From: Planctomycetota bacterium
GTDB lineage: Bacteria > Planctomycetota > Phycisphaerae > WQYP01
Reading direction: 5' to 3'
Assembly: GCA_021828925.1 (NCBI GenBank)
Contig: JAJZCT010000222.1
Location: forward strand, 1-6,102
Length of the DNA: 6,102 nt
A model generated the notes under the pieces. The model had not been told where the DNA came from and did not search any database. It saw only the letters and a list, made by a program, of their open reading frames with translations. Made by a program: the position numbers and the translations under genes. Below are positions 5,336 through 6,102 of the stretch, piece by piece (within the stretch, counting starts at the first letter, position 1; each line of letters opens with the position of its first letter).

Positions 5336-5360
5336 TAACGTCTTTTGGCCCCCCACGTTA
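5336..5360. repeat. Inverted hexamers TAACGT / ACGTTA
   Basis: TAACGT (5336-5341) and ACGTTA (5355-5360) are perfect reverse complements separated by 13 bases, a centre-to-centre distance of 19 bp (close to two helix turns). The pair lies 115 bp or more before sppA. It could be a paired half-site for a dimer or a small cruciform; no function is shown. Confidence 0.3.
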
Positions 5361-5423
5361 CCGATTCAGCAATTGCACGGAATTTAATAGAGTCGGCGAT
5401 TCGGCTTTTGGGCGGCTGTGGGC

Positions 5424-5429
5424 TACAAT
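5424..5429 (+). promoter_or_regulatory. Candidate -10 of the sppA promoter
   Basis: TACAAT matches TATAAT at five of six positions and lies 45 bases before the sppA ATG. The best -35 is a poor TTCGGC (5400-5405, 18-bp spacing). The distance to the gene is reasonable, but the call rests on the -10 alone. Confidence 0.35.
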
Positions 5430-5474
5430 AAGCAGCATTGGCTTTTCAGATAGGCTGTTTTGAGGATTGCGTCG

Positions 5475-6102
5475 ATGATTAAATTTTTTCAGTATCGGAA
5501 AATTGTTCTCGTTGCCGCGGCCTTGGTCGCAGGTGCATTGGCGTTTGCGGGCGCTCCGCGTGTCAGGGCGGAAAATCGTATTGCGGAAATTACCCTTGAA
5601 GGACAGTTGCAGGAGCATCCCAGCGGATTTTCCTTTAACTGGCTGACCATGGGGCCAAGTCGGCAATCATCGCTGACTCAAACCATGACGCAGTTGCTGC
5701 GGGCGGCGCGGGATAAGTCGATTCAGGGAGTGTTTCTGAATCTGCGATCGTTTGATCTGTCATTAACGCAATCGCAGGAACTGGGAGAACTGATTGCGGA
5801 CTTGCGGGCCAAAGGCAAAAAAGTGGCGGTATTTTCTCCGGATTTTGACACCAATACCTACCTGCTGGCCAGCTATGCCAATGACGCTGTTATGTCCCGG
5901 CATGGAGATCTGTTTTTACCGGGTGTGGCGATTCAATTAATGTTCTTCAAAGGTCTGTTAAGCAAATTGGATTTGCAGGCCGACATGGTGCAGATCGGGA
6001 AATTCAAGGGTGCCGAAGAGCCGATGACCCGCAGTTCCGCCAGCCCGGCATTTGCTAAACAGATTAATCGGCTGATAACGGCATGGTACGGGCAGATTGT
6101 GG
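5475..6102 (+). CDS. sppA: Signal peptide peptidase SppA-like protease (S49), 5' part
   Basis: Only the first 209 codons are in the window; the frame runs off the right edge. ATG 5475 follows GAGG (5462-5465) with nine bases between. Residues 1-32 look like a signal peptide or anchor: basic MIKFFQYRK, a hydrophobic alanine/valine core (10-27) and a possible VRA cleavage site at 32. The rest matches the N-terminal S49 domain of long-form SppA: a helix ELGELIADLRAKGKKVAVFS (102-121), YLLASYANDAVM (129-140) and GVAIQLMFFKGLLSKLDLQAD (150-170). Next is QIGKFKGAEEPMTR, whose K178 corresponds to the catalytic lysine of E. coli SppA (K209, in YKSAVEPF). In this class the serine nucleophile is in the second domain, beyond the window. 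The expected role is degradation of cleaved signal peptides or membrane-associated peptides, facing the periplasm. It is divergent from the gdh operon. A catalytically altered S49 relative cannot be excluded without the C-terminal half. Confidence 0.9.
   Translation, partial: MIKFFQYRKIVLVAAALVAGALAFAGAPRVRAENRIAEITLEGQLQEHPSGFSFNWLTMGPSRQSSLTQTMTQLLRAARDKSIQGVFLNLRSFDLSLTQSQELGELIADLRAKGKKVAVFSPDFDTNTYLLASYANDAVMSRHGDLFLPGVAIQLMFFKGLLSKLDLQADMVQIGKFKGAEEPMTRSSASPAFAKQINRLITAWYGQIV

Larger units (their letters stand above)
5018..5474. other. Divergent intergenic region (gdh / sppA), repeat-rich
   Basis: No gene is convincing in this spacer of about 457 bp. From left to right it holds a candidate gdh promoter, a purine-rich GAGGAG tract with a 7-bp tandem repeat (5127-5143), an imperfect palindrome (5179-5197), a CTGTGGA-type repeat (5251-5278), two TCCTCTG heptamers ten bases apart (5303-5309 and 5313-5319), an inverted TAACGT/ACGTTA pair (5336-5360) and a candidate sppA promoter. 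Short open frames at 5153-5338 and 5221-5463 read through these repeats and are not believable genes. Confidence 0.6.

Noticed and set aside
5358..5666. 102-aa - strand frame across the sppA start
   Set aside because: It is antisense to the sppA signal peptide region and the likely promoter, with no supporting motif.

Overview
The window looks like bacterial chromosomal DNA of moderate GC content from a Gram-negative organism. It encodes a glutamate dehydrogenase, a 12-helix MFS carrier, a GAR transformylase and the start of a long-form SppA-type peptidase with an export signal. The intergenic DNA is rich in short dispersed repeats. The MFS protein and the repeat-rich spacers made me think of the Planctomycetota/PVC group, but this is a weak impression from memory and the sequence does not settle it.

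Layout: (1) Positions 1-1578 are an accessory-looking block read on the + strand. It holds the last codons of an upstream gene, a 132-aa protein of unknown function coupled to it by an ATGA overlap, a spacer of about 400 bp with a compound hairpin, and a two-gene toxin-antitoxin module (DUF104/AF2212-like antitoxin followed by a PIN-domain VapC-like RNase). A perfect 19-bp direct repeat lies on each side of the module (559-577 and 1619-1637). (2) Positions 1828-5017 are a tight three-gene operon on the - strand, transcribed gdh -> MFS transporter -> purN. Both junctions are 4-nt start/stop overlaps (GTGA and ATGA), so translation is probably coupled. (3) Positions 5018-5474 are a divergent spacer with no gene. 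It contains a 7-bp tandem repeat, two palindromic elements, a second copy of a CTGTGGA-type repeat also found at 1774-1801, and weak promoter-like sequences. (4) Position 5475 to the window edge is the first 209 codons of a signal peptide peptidase A-like gene (sppA) on the + strand.

How the genes may work together: glutamate dehydrogenase links ammonium and 2-oxoglutarate to glutamate, and PurN adds the first formyl group in purine synthesis. The operon therefore joins nitrogen assimilation or catabolism to nucleotide synthesis through an unassigned carrier. The toxin-antitoxin pair is self-contained. I see no CRISPR array, tRNA, rRNA, transposase or phage gene. The most unusual points are the repeat-flanked toxin-antitoxin cassette, the gdh-MFS-purN coupling, and the shared intergenic repeat family.
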